A stretch of DNA of 64,000 bases from SIG440 sp045120135 (lineage in GTDB: Bacteria; Bacillota; Clostridia; Monoglobales; Monoglobaceae). Positions within the stretch are counted from its first letter, which is position 1, and the number at the start of each line of letters is the position of its first letter. The stretch is taken from contig JBGVEN010000018.1 in the NCBI GenBank assembly GCA_045120135.1, forward strand, positions 52,764 to 116,763. The letters are read 5' to 3'. Shown in pieces: positions 8,099 through 16,140 of this stretch. Below the pieces are notes generated by a model. That model had not been told where the DNA came from. It did not search any database and saw only the letters and a program-made list of their open reading frames with translations. The position numbers were made by a program, and so were the translations under genes.

Positions 8099-8126
8099 TT
8101 GACAAATAGAAATAATTTGCTATAAT
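8099..8126 (+). promoter_or_regulatory. Promoter of the PerR-like gene
   Basis: TTGACA (8099-8104), 16 bases, TATAAT (8121-8126). Both hexamers are consensus. The -10 overlaps the operator-like palindrome at 8124-8142. Confidence 0.8.
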
Positions 8127-8142
8127 AATAGTAACGATTATT
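8124..8142 (+). promoter_or_regulatory. Fur/PerR-box-like operator
   Basis: AATAATAGTAACGATTATT is a 19-base near-palindrome: 8 of 9 symmetric pairs match (AATAAT/ATTATT and GT/AC). It matches 13 of 19 positions of the classical Fur box. It covers the end of the -10 and the start site of the downstream Fur-family gene, the position of an autorepressor operator. Confidence 0.6.
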
Positions 8143-8175
8143 GTTATTGTTGTAGAAGTGAATGGAGGTGCCAAA

Positions 8176-8559
8176 ATGAACACATCAAAACACAGCAGAC
8201 AGCGTGACGCAATCTTAGAGGTTCTCAAGGGCACCAAGGTTCATCCCACAGCGGATTGGGTCTATTCAGAGGTGCGGAAGATTATTCCAAACATCAGCCT
8301 GGGCACGGTTTACCGCAATCTTGCAAAGCTATCGGATGAAAACACTATCGTTAAGCTGGGACTTGGCACAAGTGTAGAACACTTTGATGGCAACCCCGAC
8401 CCTCACTATCATGTTATGTGTACCGAATGCGGTGCAATAAAGGATATAGAGGCAGAACCTCTTGAAGAACTTAATAAGTGGGCGAAAAATTTATTTAATG
8501 GTGAAATTTATAAACATTCTGCGATTTTCTTTGGAAGATGCAATGAGTGTCAAATTTAA
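8176..8559 (+). CDS. perR: Fur family regulator, PerR-like
   Basis: The 127-residue protein has a winged-helix DNA-binding domain (HSRQRDAILEVL ... TVYRNLAKL) and a C-terminal dimerisation domain with two CxxC zinc pairs (CTECG near residue 86 and CNEC at the end), as in PerR. Histidines in HYHVMC sit where the regulatory metal binds. PerR senses peroxide through iron-catalysed histidine oxidation. Assignment to PerR over Fur or Zur rests on its place between rubrerythrin, reverse rubrerythrin and ferritin genes. The ATG at 8176 follows GGAGGTG; the upstream in-frame GTG at 8158 has no ribosome site of its own. Confidence 0.82.
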   Translation: MNTSKHSRQRDAILEVLKGTKVHPTADWVYSEVRKIIPNISLGTVYRNLAKLSDENTIVKLGLGTSVEHFDGNPDPHYHVMCTECGAIKDIEAEPLEELNKWAKNLFNGEIYKHSAIFFGRCNECQI

Positions 8560-8587
8560 AAATAAAAACTTTTAGGAGGAAATTATT

Positions 8588-9175
8588 ATGAAAAAATTTG
8601 TATGTTCGGTATGTGGTTATGTTCACGAGGGAGACGCTCCTCCCGCAGCTTGCCCGGTATGTAAGGTTCCGGCTGAAAAGTTCAAGGAGATGCAGGAAGG
8701 CGCAGCACTTGCAGCTGAGCATGAATATGGCGTTTACGGCAAAACTGTAAAGAACAACCCCGACATCAGCGAGGAAGATAAGAAGTACATTTTTGAACAG
8801 CTTATGGCAAACTTCAATGGTGAATGTGCGGAGGTCGGTATGTATCTCTGTATGGCAAGAATAGCTCACCGCGAAGGTTACCCCGAAGTAGGTCTTTATT
8901 GGGAAAAAGCAGCTTATGAAGAAGCAGAGCACGCTGCAAAGTTTGCAGAGCTTCTTGGCGAAGACCTCGAACCCAATATGAAGGCTACAACAAAGGATAA
9001 CCTCAAATGGAGAGTTGATTGTGAATATGGTGCAACTCAGGGTAAATTTGATTTGGCAAGCTGCGCAAAGAAGAACGGCCTGGATGCAATTCATGATACT
9101 GTTCATGAGATGGCAAGAGATGAGGCAAGACATGGTAAAGGCTTAGAAGGTCTCCTTAAGAGATATTTTGCATAA
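8588..9175 (+). CDS. Reverse rubrerythrin (N-terminal rubredoxin)
   Basis: The 195-residue protein has the domains in reversed order: a rubredoxin-like domain first (CSVCGYVHEGDAPPAACPVC, residues 6-25), then a diiron four-helix domain with ligand segments FNGECAEVGMY, AAYEEAEHAAKF and MARDEARHGKG. This matches the reverse rubrerythrins of clostridia, which act as NADH-linked peroxidases with a flavoprotein partner. It starts 28 bases after the PerR-like gene, after GGAGG, so the two are probably co-transcribed. Confidence 0.92.
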   Translation: MKKFVCSVCGYVHEGDAPPAACPVCKVPAEKFKEMQEGAALAAEHEYGVYGKTVKNNPDISEEDKKYIFEQLMANFNGECAEVGMYLCMARIAHREGYPEVGLYWEKAAYEEAEHAAKFAELLGEDLEPNMKATTKDNLKWRVDCEYGATQGKFDLASCAKKNGLDAIHDTVHEMARDEARHGKGLEGLLKRYFA

Positions 9176-9184
9176 AAAGTTTTG

Positions 9185-9207
9185 GGGGCTGTCATTTTGA
9201 CAGCCCC
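9185..9207 (+). terminator. Intercistronic hairpin before ferritin
   Basis: GGGGCTGTC (9185-9193) pairs perfectly with GACAGCCCC (9199-9207) around ATTTT. No T run follows, so it may be a weak terminator or an mRNA-stability element in a perR-revRbr-ftn transcript. Confidence 0.55.
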
Positions 9208-9233
9208 GATTTACAAATGAGGAGGAAAAAGCT

Positions 9234-9743
9234 ATGGAAGCAAAGGTAGCAAAACTAATCAATGAACAAATAAACAAGGAATTGTATTCGGCATATCTGT
9301 ACCTTGACTTTTCGATTTTTTACGAAGCACAGGGCCTCGATGGCTTTGCAAACTGGTATATGATTCAGGCACAGGAGGAAAGAGACCATGCAATGCTCTT
9401 TTTGAAGTTCCTGCAGAATAACGGTGAAAAGGTGACACTTGATTTGGTGGATAAACCGGACAAAAAGCTTGAAACATTGATGGACCCGCTAAAGTTTGGA
9501 CTGGAGCATGAAAAATATGTTACAAGCCTGATTAATGATATCTATGGTGCAGCATACGAGGTAAAGGATTTCAGAACAATGCAGTTTCTCGACTGGTTTG
9601 TAAAAGAACAGCTTGAGGAAGAAAAGAATGCCGATGATATGATAAAAAAGATGGAACTTTTCGGCAACGACTCAAAGGGCCTGTACTCCTTAGACAGCGA
9701 GTATGCTGCAAGAATTTATTCCGCTCCGTCACTTGTATTATGA
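9234..9743 (+). CDS. ftnA: Ferritin
   Basis: The 169-residue protein is a non-haem ferritin that oxidises and stores iron in a 24-subunit shell. Ferroxidase ligands are visible in NKELYSAYLYLD (Glu17-type), AQEERDHAM (Glu/His), and KEQLEEEKNADD (Glu/Gln). The length is that of bacterial FtnA and there is no haem-binding Met of bacterioferritin at the usual position. AGGAGG precedes the ATG. As the last gene of the peroxide-defence cluster it would remove Fenton-active iron. Confidence 0.94.
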   Translation: MEAKVAKLINEQINKELYSAYLYLDFSIFYEAQGLDGFANWYMIQAQEERDHAMLFLKFLQNNGEKVTLDLVDKPDKKLETLMDPLKFGLEHEKYVTSLINDIYGAAYEVKDFRTMQFLDWFVKEQLEEEKNADDMIKKMELFGNDSKGLYSLDSEYAARIYSAPSLVL

Positions 9744-9746
9744 GTT

Positions 9747-9776
9747 GAAAAAGCAGTTCAATTGAGCTGCTTTTTC
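9747..9776 (+). terminator. Terminator of ftnA
   Basis: AAAAAGCAG (9748-9756) pairs with CTGCTTTTT (9767-9775) and a second T run follows. Confidence 0.85.
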
Positions 9777-9844
9777 TGTTTTTGTCCCGTCAAAATTACA
9801 GAAAAAATCTCTATTTTTTATGCGTATTTACTATATGGTTTTTA

Positions 9845-9873
9845 TTGACTTTGGATGTTGTTTATGTTATAGT
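9845..9873 (+). promoter_or_regulatory. Promoter of the dockerin-cohesin operon
   Basis: TTGACT (9845-9850), 17 bases, TATAGT (9868-9873), 76 bases before the first start codon. Confidence 0.7.
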
Positions 9874-9949
9874 ATATATGTTGAGATATCTATGCCCGTT
9901 TTTAGATGGAATTGGCATTTTTACATTTGTTTTCGAAAGGAATGTTGAT

Positions 9950-10639
9950 ATGAAAAAACACCTTTTTAAGTCGTTGATTGCTATTGCTTTGAGCCTTGTA
10001 ATCTGCGCAATGCCGGCTTTTGCGGCAAATACGATATCATTTGAAAACGGCGGTATAAGCCTTGATGTTTACAAGGATGCAAACGGCAAAGTTAATGAAG
10101 ATTATGTCAAGGTAACTGTTAAATACACGGCAACTCGCGATGAGGCAGCAGAGGAAATGTCACGAATTACTTTTGCACTTTCAGCAACCGAACCAAGCCA
10201 AGAACTTGCCGGCAATGAAGCAAAGGTTGTTTACCTCGATGAACAGGTTACCCCCACAAAGGATAGTACATATTCGTTTGTGATTGAAAAGACAAGAATT
10301 CAGTCAGCACTCGAAAAAGAAAATCTTGCTGATATCGAAGGCCTGTCACTTATATTCAAAATGGGTGGCGTAGGAGTTGAAGAAGCGGCAGTAGAGAAAG
10401 TTGTTTATAATACACCTAAAGATACTATGTATGGTGATGTTAATGGTGATGATGCTATAGATTTTCTTGATGCGCTTATGACATTAAACTATTATGCAGG
10501 AAACTATGAGCTTCCGGTGGAAAAGCATGAAGCTGCCGATGTAAACGGAGATAACTCAATAGATTTTCTTGATGCACTTATGATATTAAATTGTTACGCC
10601 GGAAATCTTAAGTATGAAGATATGATAGGAAATCGTTAG
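9950..10639 (+). CDS. Secreted dockerin-domain protein
   Basis: The 229-residue protein begins with a signal peptide (MKKHLFKSLIAIALSLVI..., cleavage likely after AFA near residue 26). Residues about 30-155 form a beta-rich domain I do not recognise; its sheet-like pattern resembles cohesin-associated folds. The C-terminus is a type I-like dockerin with two calcium loops, YGDVNGDDAIDFLDALM and ADVNGDNSIDFLDALM, each followed by an F-helix ending YAGN. Dockerins bind cohesin modules on scaffold proteins. The two following genes carry cohesin-like domains, so this protein probably docks to them. The ATG at 9950 after GAAAGGA is chosen because it starts the signal peptide; the upstream frame lies in the promoter. 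Confidence 0.82.
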   Translation: MKKHLFKSLIAIALSLVICAMPAFAANTISFENGGISLDVYKDANGKVNEDYVKVTVKYTATRDEAAEEMSRITFALSATEPSQELAGNEAKVVYLDEQVTPTKDSTYSFVIEKTRIQSALEKENLADIEGLSLIFKMGGVGVEEAAVEKVVYNTPKDTMYGDVNGDDAIDFLDALMTLNYYAGNYELPVEKHEAADVNGDNSIDFLDALMILNCYAGNLKYEDMIGNR

Positions 10640-10671
10640 ATTGTTATAGTCTGTTGAGAGGATGAATAAAA

Positions 10672-11418
10672 ATGAAAAAAATTCTTTGTTTACTACTAGT
10701 AGCAATGTTTGCGGTATCTGTTATGACTGTTTCTGCAAATGCGGAAGGTATTACCTTTTATCTTGAAGCAGATAAGACAGAGGCTAAACCTGGGGATACA
10801 CTGGCTTTAACAGTTAAGGTTTCGGAGAATTCTGGAGTTATGGCTGCTGGGCTGATAGAGGTTGTTTATGACAACGAAATGGTAAAGTATTTAGGTACGT
10901 ATGTTGCGGGAAATACTGGACTTACAGCTGCTATTAGAGATAATGTTCCTAAAGCTACATTTATTGGAGCATCAATGAGTGGAATTACTGGTAATACATT
11001 TATAACTTTTAATTTTGAAGTTTTAGAAGGTGTGACAGGTGTTGCAGATTTTTCCTTAGATATGCCTGATGGAATTACGGTTGTAAGTAATCCCTTTACA
11101 AAATTTTATGATTACAATGTGCAAGGTGTAGATGTAAAAATTTCGGCGTTTTCTACTAAAACAACGGTGGATATTGGTAATGAAATGGTGTTTACAACTA
11201 CTGTTACAGATTGTCCTGATTCCGGTATTATTTATGCGGCTTGTTACAATGACAAAACCCTTGTTGCCTGTGACTACAAGGTGTTTAGTTCGCCTATTAC
11301 TGAACCTGTAACATTTACAATGCCTATTCCATCACTATATACAGATGGAAAAATCTTTATTTGGGATGCAGACGGAAAACCGCTATTGGAAAAACCGGAG
11401 GATGTAGAAATTCGATAA
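10672..11418 (+). CDS. Secreted cohesin-like domain protein
   Basis: The 248-residue protein has a signal peptide (MKKILCLLLVAMFAVSVMTV..., cleavage near ANA). Residues about 28-165 resemble a cohesin module: the start FYLEADKTEAKPGDTLALTV, then GLIEVVYDNEMVKYLG, and a late segment TFITFNFEVLEG, as in cohesins from cellulosome scaffoldins. The remaining 80 residues form another beta domain without an anchor. Unlike scaffoldins it has one cohesin and no cellulose-binding module. It sits 32 bases after the dockerin gene and 17 before an SLH-anchored paralogue. Confidence 0.68.
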   Translation: MKKILCLLLVAMFAVSVMTVSANAEGITFYLEADKTEAKPGDTLALTVKVSENSGVMAAGLIEVVYDNEMVKYLGTYVAGNTGLTAAIRDNVPKATFIGASMSGITGNTFITFNFEVLEGVTGVADFSLDMPDGITVVSNPFTKFYDYNVQGVDVKISAFSTKTTVDIGNEMVFTTTVTDCPDSGIIYAACYNDKTLVACDYKVFSSPITEPVTFTMPIPSLYTDGKIFIWDADGKPLLEKPEDVEIR

Positions 11419-11435
11419 AGGATGGTGCTTGACAC

Positions 11436-12644
11436 TTGAAAAAGTATTTAATTGCTATACTTGTTTTGATTATGGCAGTTTCAGCACCCACATATGCTGA
11501 GGACTCGACAGTGTTTACTGTCGAGCCTTCTGTGAATAATGGGGCTGTTACTGTTAATGTAACCTATAAAAATAATGCGTTGGTACAAGGCGGAGGCTTT
11601 AATATTATTTACGATAATACAAAACTAACGCTCAAAGAAGTTGTTCAAGGCGATTCTATGGCAAACGCTATGTGTGTCATAAATGATAAATTGGCAGAAA
11701 ATAAAATTCGTGTTGTATGGGCATCTGCTATGGCTATGCCGGAGAACGGTACGGTTATTACGATGAAGCTTGATTTGGTATCGGGTGAGTTCGTAAATTC
11801 TGATATTGGCTGTGAAGATTTTAAAGTCGGGAATATGAACGGTCAAGTTGTCAAAACAGCATCAATGAGCGTCAAAGGCGTTGAGGGGTCTACAATCTAT
11901 TCTGGCCAGATTACTGAAACCGAGAATGAAAAAGAAGACACTCCCACTACCGATACCAAGCCCGAAGAGACAAAACCGGTTGAGAACAGCAAGCCTGCGG
12001 GTGGAGGAACAATAAAAAATGATGGAGCGGCACCTCAAAAGCCTGAGACAAATGAGGCTGATGAAACTCTACCGCTTGATAAAGTGCCGAGCGAGGAAGA
12101 GGCGGCTCTTGGCTTTATGGATGTTGCAGAAAGTGACTGGTTCTTTAATAGTGTAAAATATGCTAAAGAAAACAAGCTTATGAGTGGTATCAGCGAAACC
12201 GAATTTGCTCCAAATGCATCGGTTACCCGTGCAATGCTTGTTGTAGTTCTTCACCGAATTGAGGGAGAACCCAAAACTGGTGATGCAGCATTTTCCGATG
12301 TTGCAAGCGGACAGTGGTATACAAACGCTGTTGCGTGGGCTGCAAACGAGGGCATTGTTAACGGCGTGGGAAACGGAAAATTTGCTCCCAATGCGGATAT
12401 AACCCGTGAACAGATTGCAACAATTCTGTATAAGTATTCACAAAAGAAGAATCCAGTTGAGGCAGCTTCGATAGGGATTATTGCACCGGATAGAGACAAA
12501 ATTTCTGATTGGGCAGTTGAGGGTATGAGCTGGGCAGTAGCAGAAAAACTCATTACCGGCAAAGACGGTGGCGTTCTTGACCCCGGCGGCAAAGCAACCC
12601 GCGCAGAGATTGCTACGATACTTATGAGATTTCTTCAGAAATAG
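11436..12644 (+). CDS. Cohesin-like protein with three SLH domains
   Basis: The 402-residue protein has a signal peptide (cleavage near TYA), a cohesin-like domain (about 25-150: FTVEPSVNNGAVTVNVTY, GGGFNIIYDNTKLTLKEV), a Thr/Pro/Glu-rich linker with a GGG segment (about 160-215), and three SLH domains (about 225-402) with ITREQIATILYKYS and TRAEIATILMRF motifs. SLH triplets bind pyruvylated secondary wall polymer, so this is a cell-surface anchor, probably for the dockerin protein. The start is TTG at 11436, 10 bases after GGATGG; it is the only codon that keeps the signal peptide intact. It ends the operon. Confidence 0.85.
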   Translation: MKKYLIAILVLIMAVSAPTYAEDSTVFTVEPSVNNGAVTVNVTYKNNALVQGGGFNIIYDNTKLTLKEVVQGDSMANAMCVINDKLAENKIRVVWASAMAMPENGTVITMKLDLVSGEFVNSDIGCEDFKVGNMNGQVVKTASMSVKGVEGSTIYSGQITETENEKEDTPTTDTKPEETKPVENSKPAGGGTIKNDGAAPQKPETNEADETLPLDKVPSEEEAALGFMDVAESDWFFNSVKYAKENKLMSGISETEFAPNASVTRAMLVVVLHRIEGEPKTGDAAFSDVASGQWYTNAVAWAANEGIVNGVGNGKFAPNADITREQIATILYKYSQKKNPVEAASIGIIAPDRDKISDWAVEGMSWAVAEKLITGKDGGVLDPGGKATRAEIATILMRFLQK

Positions 12645-12650
12645 AAATTG

Positions 12651-12681
12651 AAAAAAAGACCGCATTGTGCGGTCTTTTTTT
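12651..12681 (+). terminator. Terminator of the cohesin-SLH operon
   Basis: A14-bp perfect stem, AAAAAAAGACCGCA with TGCGGTCTTTTTTT around TTG. Confidence 0.92.
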
Positions 12682-12714
12682 GATTTTAAGATGCCTCATC
12701 CGTGCATAAACCTC

Positions 12715-12743
12715 TTGAAAATTTTGAAAATATATGATAGTAT
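12715..12743 (+). promoter_or_regulatory. Promoter of the amidohydrolase gene
   Basis: TTGAAA (12715-12720), 17 bases, TAGTAT (12738-12743), 44 bases before the start codon. Confidence 0.55.
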
Positions 12744-12787
12744 TTTGGGGAATAATAATAAAAAATTGGAAGGCGGCGCACAAAGTA

Positions 12788-13585
12788 ATGATTATAGATT
12801 TTCACACCCATGCATTTCCTGAAAAGATTGCCGAACGGGCAATTGACACTTTGGCTCACGCTTCGGGTGGTTTAATTCCTCAAACCGACGGGACATTGGA
12901 GGGCTTAAGAGCGGAAATGAAAAAAGATGGGGTTGGTTTGTCGGTTGTTTTAGGAATTGCCACAAATCCAACTCAACAGCATAATGTGAATGATTTTGCT
13001 GCCGAGGTAAATAAGCAGCAAGGGTTTATGGCATTTGGCTCGGTTTATCCGCAAGCATCTGACGTACTTGATGAGCTTGATCGTATTAAAAGCCTTGGAT
13101 TAATGGGAATAAAACTGCATCCCGAATACCAGAGTTTTTATGTAGATGATGAAAAAATGAAACCGATTTATAAAAAAGCGTCCGAGCTTGGGCTTATGGT
13201 GCTTTTTCACGCAGGTCACGATTATGGCTATGACGAGCCGTATCATTGTATGCCTGAAAACCTTGTTTGTGCACTAAAATGGCTTGATACGCCGGTTATT
13301 GCAGCGCATTGGGGCGGTAACGGTTGCGGAAAGCAGGTCTTGGAAAAGCTTTGCGGTCTTGATTTGTGGTTTGACACAGCGTTTGGATATGGAACAATGC
13401 CAAAAGCTGTTGCGCAAAAAATAATGGATAAGCATACACCTGACAAATTCCTTTTTGGGTCAGATATGCCGTGGCATCGTCCGGTTTGGGAAATGCATAT
13501 GATTGAATCGTTGGATATTTCAAGCACGGATAAGGAGAATATATATTTTCGCAATGCTGCAAAGCTACTTAAATTAGGTGTTTGA
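12788..13585 (+). CDS. Amidohydrolase family protein (ACMSD-like barrel)
   Basis: The 265-residue protein is a metal-dependent TIM-barrel hydrolase or decarboxylase of the amidohydrolase 2 type. Metal ligands are visible in IIDFHTHAFP (HxH), GIKLHPEYQ, VLFHAGHD, IAAHWGG and the late LFGSDMPWHR, in the usual order. Related proteins hydrolyse or decarboxylate small carboxylated substrates; the specific substrate is not predictable. The ATG at 12788 is placed right before the HTH metal motif, the usual family start; the ribosome site GGAAGG is 14 bases upstream, which is long. It is monocistronic. Confidence 0.86.
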   Translation: MIIDFHTHAFPEKIAERAIDTLAHASGGLIPQTDGTLEGLRAEMKKDGVGLSVVLGIATNPTQQHNVNDFAAEVNKQQGFMAFGSVYPQASDVLDELDRIKSLGLMGIKLHPEYQSFYVDDEKMKPIYKKASELGLMVLFHAGHDYGYDEPYHCMPENLVCALKWLDTPVIAAHWGGNGCGKQVLEKLCGLDLWFDTAFGYGTMPKAVAQKIMDKHTPDKFLFGSDMPWHRPVWEMHMIESLDISSTDKENIYFRNAAKLLKLGV

Positions 13586-13595
13586 AACCTTTTAG

Positions 13596-13622
13596 AAAGC
13601 AGACTTTTTGTCTGCTTTTTGT
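13596..13622 (+). terminator. Terminator of the amidohydrolase gene
   Basis: AAAGCAGAC (13596-13604) pairs with GTCTGCTTT (13610-13618), then TT. Confidence 0.85.
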
Positions 13623-13643
13623 ATTTGATATTCGAATAGACCA

Positions 13644-13672
13644 TTGAAACCGGGATTATGAAATGGTATAAT
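13644..13672 (+). promoter_or_regulatory. Promoter of the GH20-like gene
   Basis: TTGAAA (13644-13649), 17 bases, TATAAT (13667-13672) with a TGG upstream (extended -10), 26 bases before the start codon. Confidence 0.75.
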
Positions 13673-13697
13673 TAAAAAAACTTTTGAGGTGATATTT

Positions 13698-15920
13698 ATG
13701 TCAATGCTGAATATTATTCCTACACCACAAAGTGTAGTTGCAATCCCCAAAGCTGGAAAAACTCCGCTCGAAAAGGCCAAGACTTTTTTTGTGGATGCTG
13801 CTCTTAAAAAGTCAGCGGCAGAAGCGTTTAAATTTTTGCCTTTGCTTGAAAATGAAAATGCGAATAAAGCTGATGTGGTTATAACTTGCGATGCAAGCCT
13901 TGCCAAACAGTTTTATGCGGTTGATGAGGACTGGTTTAAACACCCCAACGCAGAGGAGCAGGGCTACATAATTAAAGGTTTGTCAAACGGCAAAATCGTT
14001 ATTTTTGCCCATAATTATATGGGTATAATGTATGCGATTGCGACACTCATTCAAATCCCGGCTGTCTCTGACGAATTTGAAATTAAGGACTACCCCGATT
14101 TTCGGTACAGGGGTAACAAGTGGCTTATCTGGAACGAAACAGAGGTTTGGTCCTATGATTTTGGTGATGGTATTGATGCATTCAAGGAACGCATAATACG
14201 CAAGCTCGATATGTGTCTTAAATTTAAGATTAATATGGTTTACTTTGATGGCTGGGGTTCCAATCTTGACAGAACTCCGCATTATAAGGAACTTATGAAC
14301 TTGTGCAACCATGAAGCACGTAAGCGCGGAATACATTTGATTCATGGCGCATATACAATGGGGTACGGGTTGTCTGCACATAACTTTGGGAAGCACTTCG
14401 GCAAGGTTTATAAAAATATAAATGCCGGTGAAGAATACGAGTGCCTTGGAACATTTAAAAAAGACCCATACGATGATTCCATAGAGCCGTTTGTAACCGG
14501 TAGAACATTCGGTACGTGTATTTCCAATAAGGAATTAATGGAGGATAAACTATCCGAGCTTAAAGAATTCATTCGTGAGGCACAGCCCGGTGCGCTTTAT
14601 CTTCATAATATGGATTCGCATGTTATAGACCAAAGATTGTGGCTTGCCAGATGTGAGGATTGCAGAAAACGGTGGCCAAACGACGACGTTCTTGCAAAGG
14701 ACGGTATGGCAGGGGCATTTGCCGAGTTTTTTGACGAACTGAACGGGGGTTTGAGAAGCGTTAAGTGTGATGATTATGACGCATCAAAGGATTTACTTAT
14801 ATTCAATGTTTCACCGGGGTATATGTGGTATGTATGCACGGACGAGGAGATTGAATCGGCAAGTAAGTTCTGGGAGGCTGTTCAGAAATACACAAAAGTT
14901 AAGGAAAATGTAATTCCGCTTTTCCGTGAACTGCACTATAACAGAGATGATGATAAGCTTAGAATTCCTGATGTTGTTTCCAAGGCTTGGCAGGGGGAGC
15001 AAAGCTTTGGTATAATTAATTTCAGCGGTGCAGGCGGCTTTTATAATGACAAGCTGTTTTTTATCTCGTCTGTATTCAATTATATGTTCAAGGGCGCAGA
15101 TGCTTTGATAACCTGTAGCGGAAGTGCGTTTCAGGAGCCTCTTCAGATATTTAATGCTGAATATATGTGGAAGTGTGAAAATAGCAGTTTTTATAATATG
15201 AAAGATGTTCCGGTTGGTTACGATGCGTTTTTGAAGCTTTATTACGATTGCCGTGACACCAAGGTAAGACCTCATGAGGTTTACGGCGATGGTGGAATGC
15301 TTGATGTTATCTGTCAAAAGCTTTACGGCGAAAATTGGGAGGCAATGTCAAAAGTATTTAAGCTCTGTGGAGAGAATTTTGAGTGTGTTGTGCCTTATGC
15401 CTGCAATAAGGAAACTCTGAATGCCGGCAATGATGTAATAATTTATTACAGATGGGATAACGAGCTGCCTGAGACAGAGATAGAAAAGTTTATTGCCTCG
15501 TTTGGCGAGATTAAACGCCTGAACGAATTGGCGGAGAGTATTTTAAAGGCGGAAAAAACGGATAATCCGGATATAAAATCGTATCTTGAAATGATTTCGC
15601 TCAACAAGCCGATAGTATGTTATTGGTATGAGTATCTGAAGCTGTATCTGGCTGCTGACCAATTCATTAAAAATGGAGTTGGAGAAAAAGCAAAGCTGAT
15701 TGAACAAACTGCTGCCTTGCGTGAAAAGGTTCTCGACGAAAAATCACGTCATAATGCTCAGAACTTCGCTACGGTTGATGCAATGCTTGGTGCACTTGCC
15801 CGCCGTGAGGAAATGCTTGATGTTCAGGAGTATAATCTGTCACTTATAATACAGAGCCTTGAAACCAACAAGCGTATTCCCGACAATCGAAAAACTCTTC
15901 ATAAAGAAATATGGTGGTAA
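13698..15920 (+). CDS. GH20-like glycoside hydrolase, intracellular
   Basis: The 740-residue protein has no signal peptide. Residues about 1-135 resemble the zincin-like N-terminal domain that precedes the barrel of family 20 hexosaminidases (IIPTPQSV ... MGIMYAIATLIQI), and the barrel starts in the family style (IKDYPDFRYRGNKWLIW). The usual catalytic Asp-Glu pair of GH20 (GGDE-type) is not seen; the matching region reads YLHNMDSHVID. The C-terminal 200 residues are helical. It may therefore be a divergent hexosaminidase or a related barrel. The ATG at 13698 lies 7 bases after GAGGTG; the GTG within that site is rejected. Monocistronic, with clear promoter and terminator. Confidence 0.62.
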   Translation: MSMLNIIPTPQSVVAIPKAGKTPLEKAKTFFVDAALKKSAAEAFKFLPLLENENANKADVVITCDASLAKQFYAVDEDWFKHPNAEEQGYIIKGLSNGKIVIFAHNYMGIMYAIATLIQIPAVSDEFEIKDYPDFRYRGNKWLIWNETEVWSYDFGDGIDAFKERIIRKLDMCLKFKINMVYFDGWGSNLDRTPHYKELMNLCNHEARKRGIHLIHGAYTMGYGLSAHNFGKHFGKVYKNINAGEEYECLGTFKKDPYDDSIEPFVTGRTFGTCISNKELMEDKLSELKEFIREAQPGALYLHNMDSHVIDQRLWLARCEDCRKRWPNDDVLAKDGMAGAFAEFFDELNGGLRSVKCDDYDASKDLLIFNVSPGYMWYVCTDEEIESASKFWEAVQKYTKVKENVIPLFRELHYNRDDDKLRIPDVVSKAWQGEQSFGIINFSGAGGFYNDKLFFISSVFNYMFKGADALITCSGSAFQEPLQIFNAEYMWKCENSSFYNMKDVPVGYDAFLKLYYDCRDTKVRPHEVYGDGGMLDVICQKLYGENWEAMSKVFKLCGENFECVVPYACNKETLNAGNDVIIYYRWDNELPETEIEKFIASFGEIKRLNELAESILKAEKTDNPDIKSYLEMISLNKPIVCYWYEYLKLYLAADQFIKNGVGEKAKLIEQTAALREKVLDEKSRHNAQNFATVDAMLGALARREEMLDVQEYNLSLIIQSLETNKRIPDNRKTLHKEIWW

Positions 15921-15925
15921 TTTTT

Positions 15926-15961
15926 AAAGCCGCAAAAACAGTTGATGTTTTTGCGGCTTTG
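15926..15961 (+). terminator. Terminator of the GH20-like gene
   Basis: AAAGCCGCAAAAAC (15926-15939) pairs perfectly with GTTTTTGCGGCTTT (15947-15960). The following 180 bases up to the fumarase gene contain no gene; only an AT-rich stretch with a weak TATACT element. Confidence 0.88.
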
Positions 15962-16140
15962 TGTTATAATGAGTTAATCTTAGATGAAGTCAGCAATATA
16001 AGGTCCATAAAAATACGATATACTACATAAAGGCACGATATGTACCTTTGTAACGAGATAAGGGATTTATGTTATATGGCATTTGCTAATCAAATATAAG
16101 AGTATATTATACTGTAAAATAAATGACAGGAGAAAACGTT

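Noticed and set aside
8495..9133. A 212-codon open frame on the minus strand opposite reverse rubrerythrin
   Set aside because: It is fully antisense to a gene with clear family motifs, is rich in Cys and Phe from complement codons, and has no ribosome site.
15962..16140. A hidden gene or riboswitch before fumarase
   Set aside because: Only short AT-rich stretches and an AAAGG/CCTTT pairing are seen; no frame or known fold.
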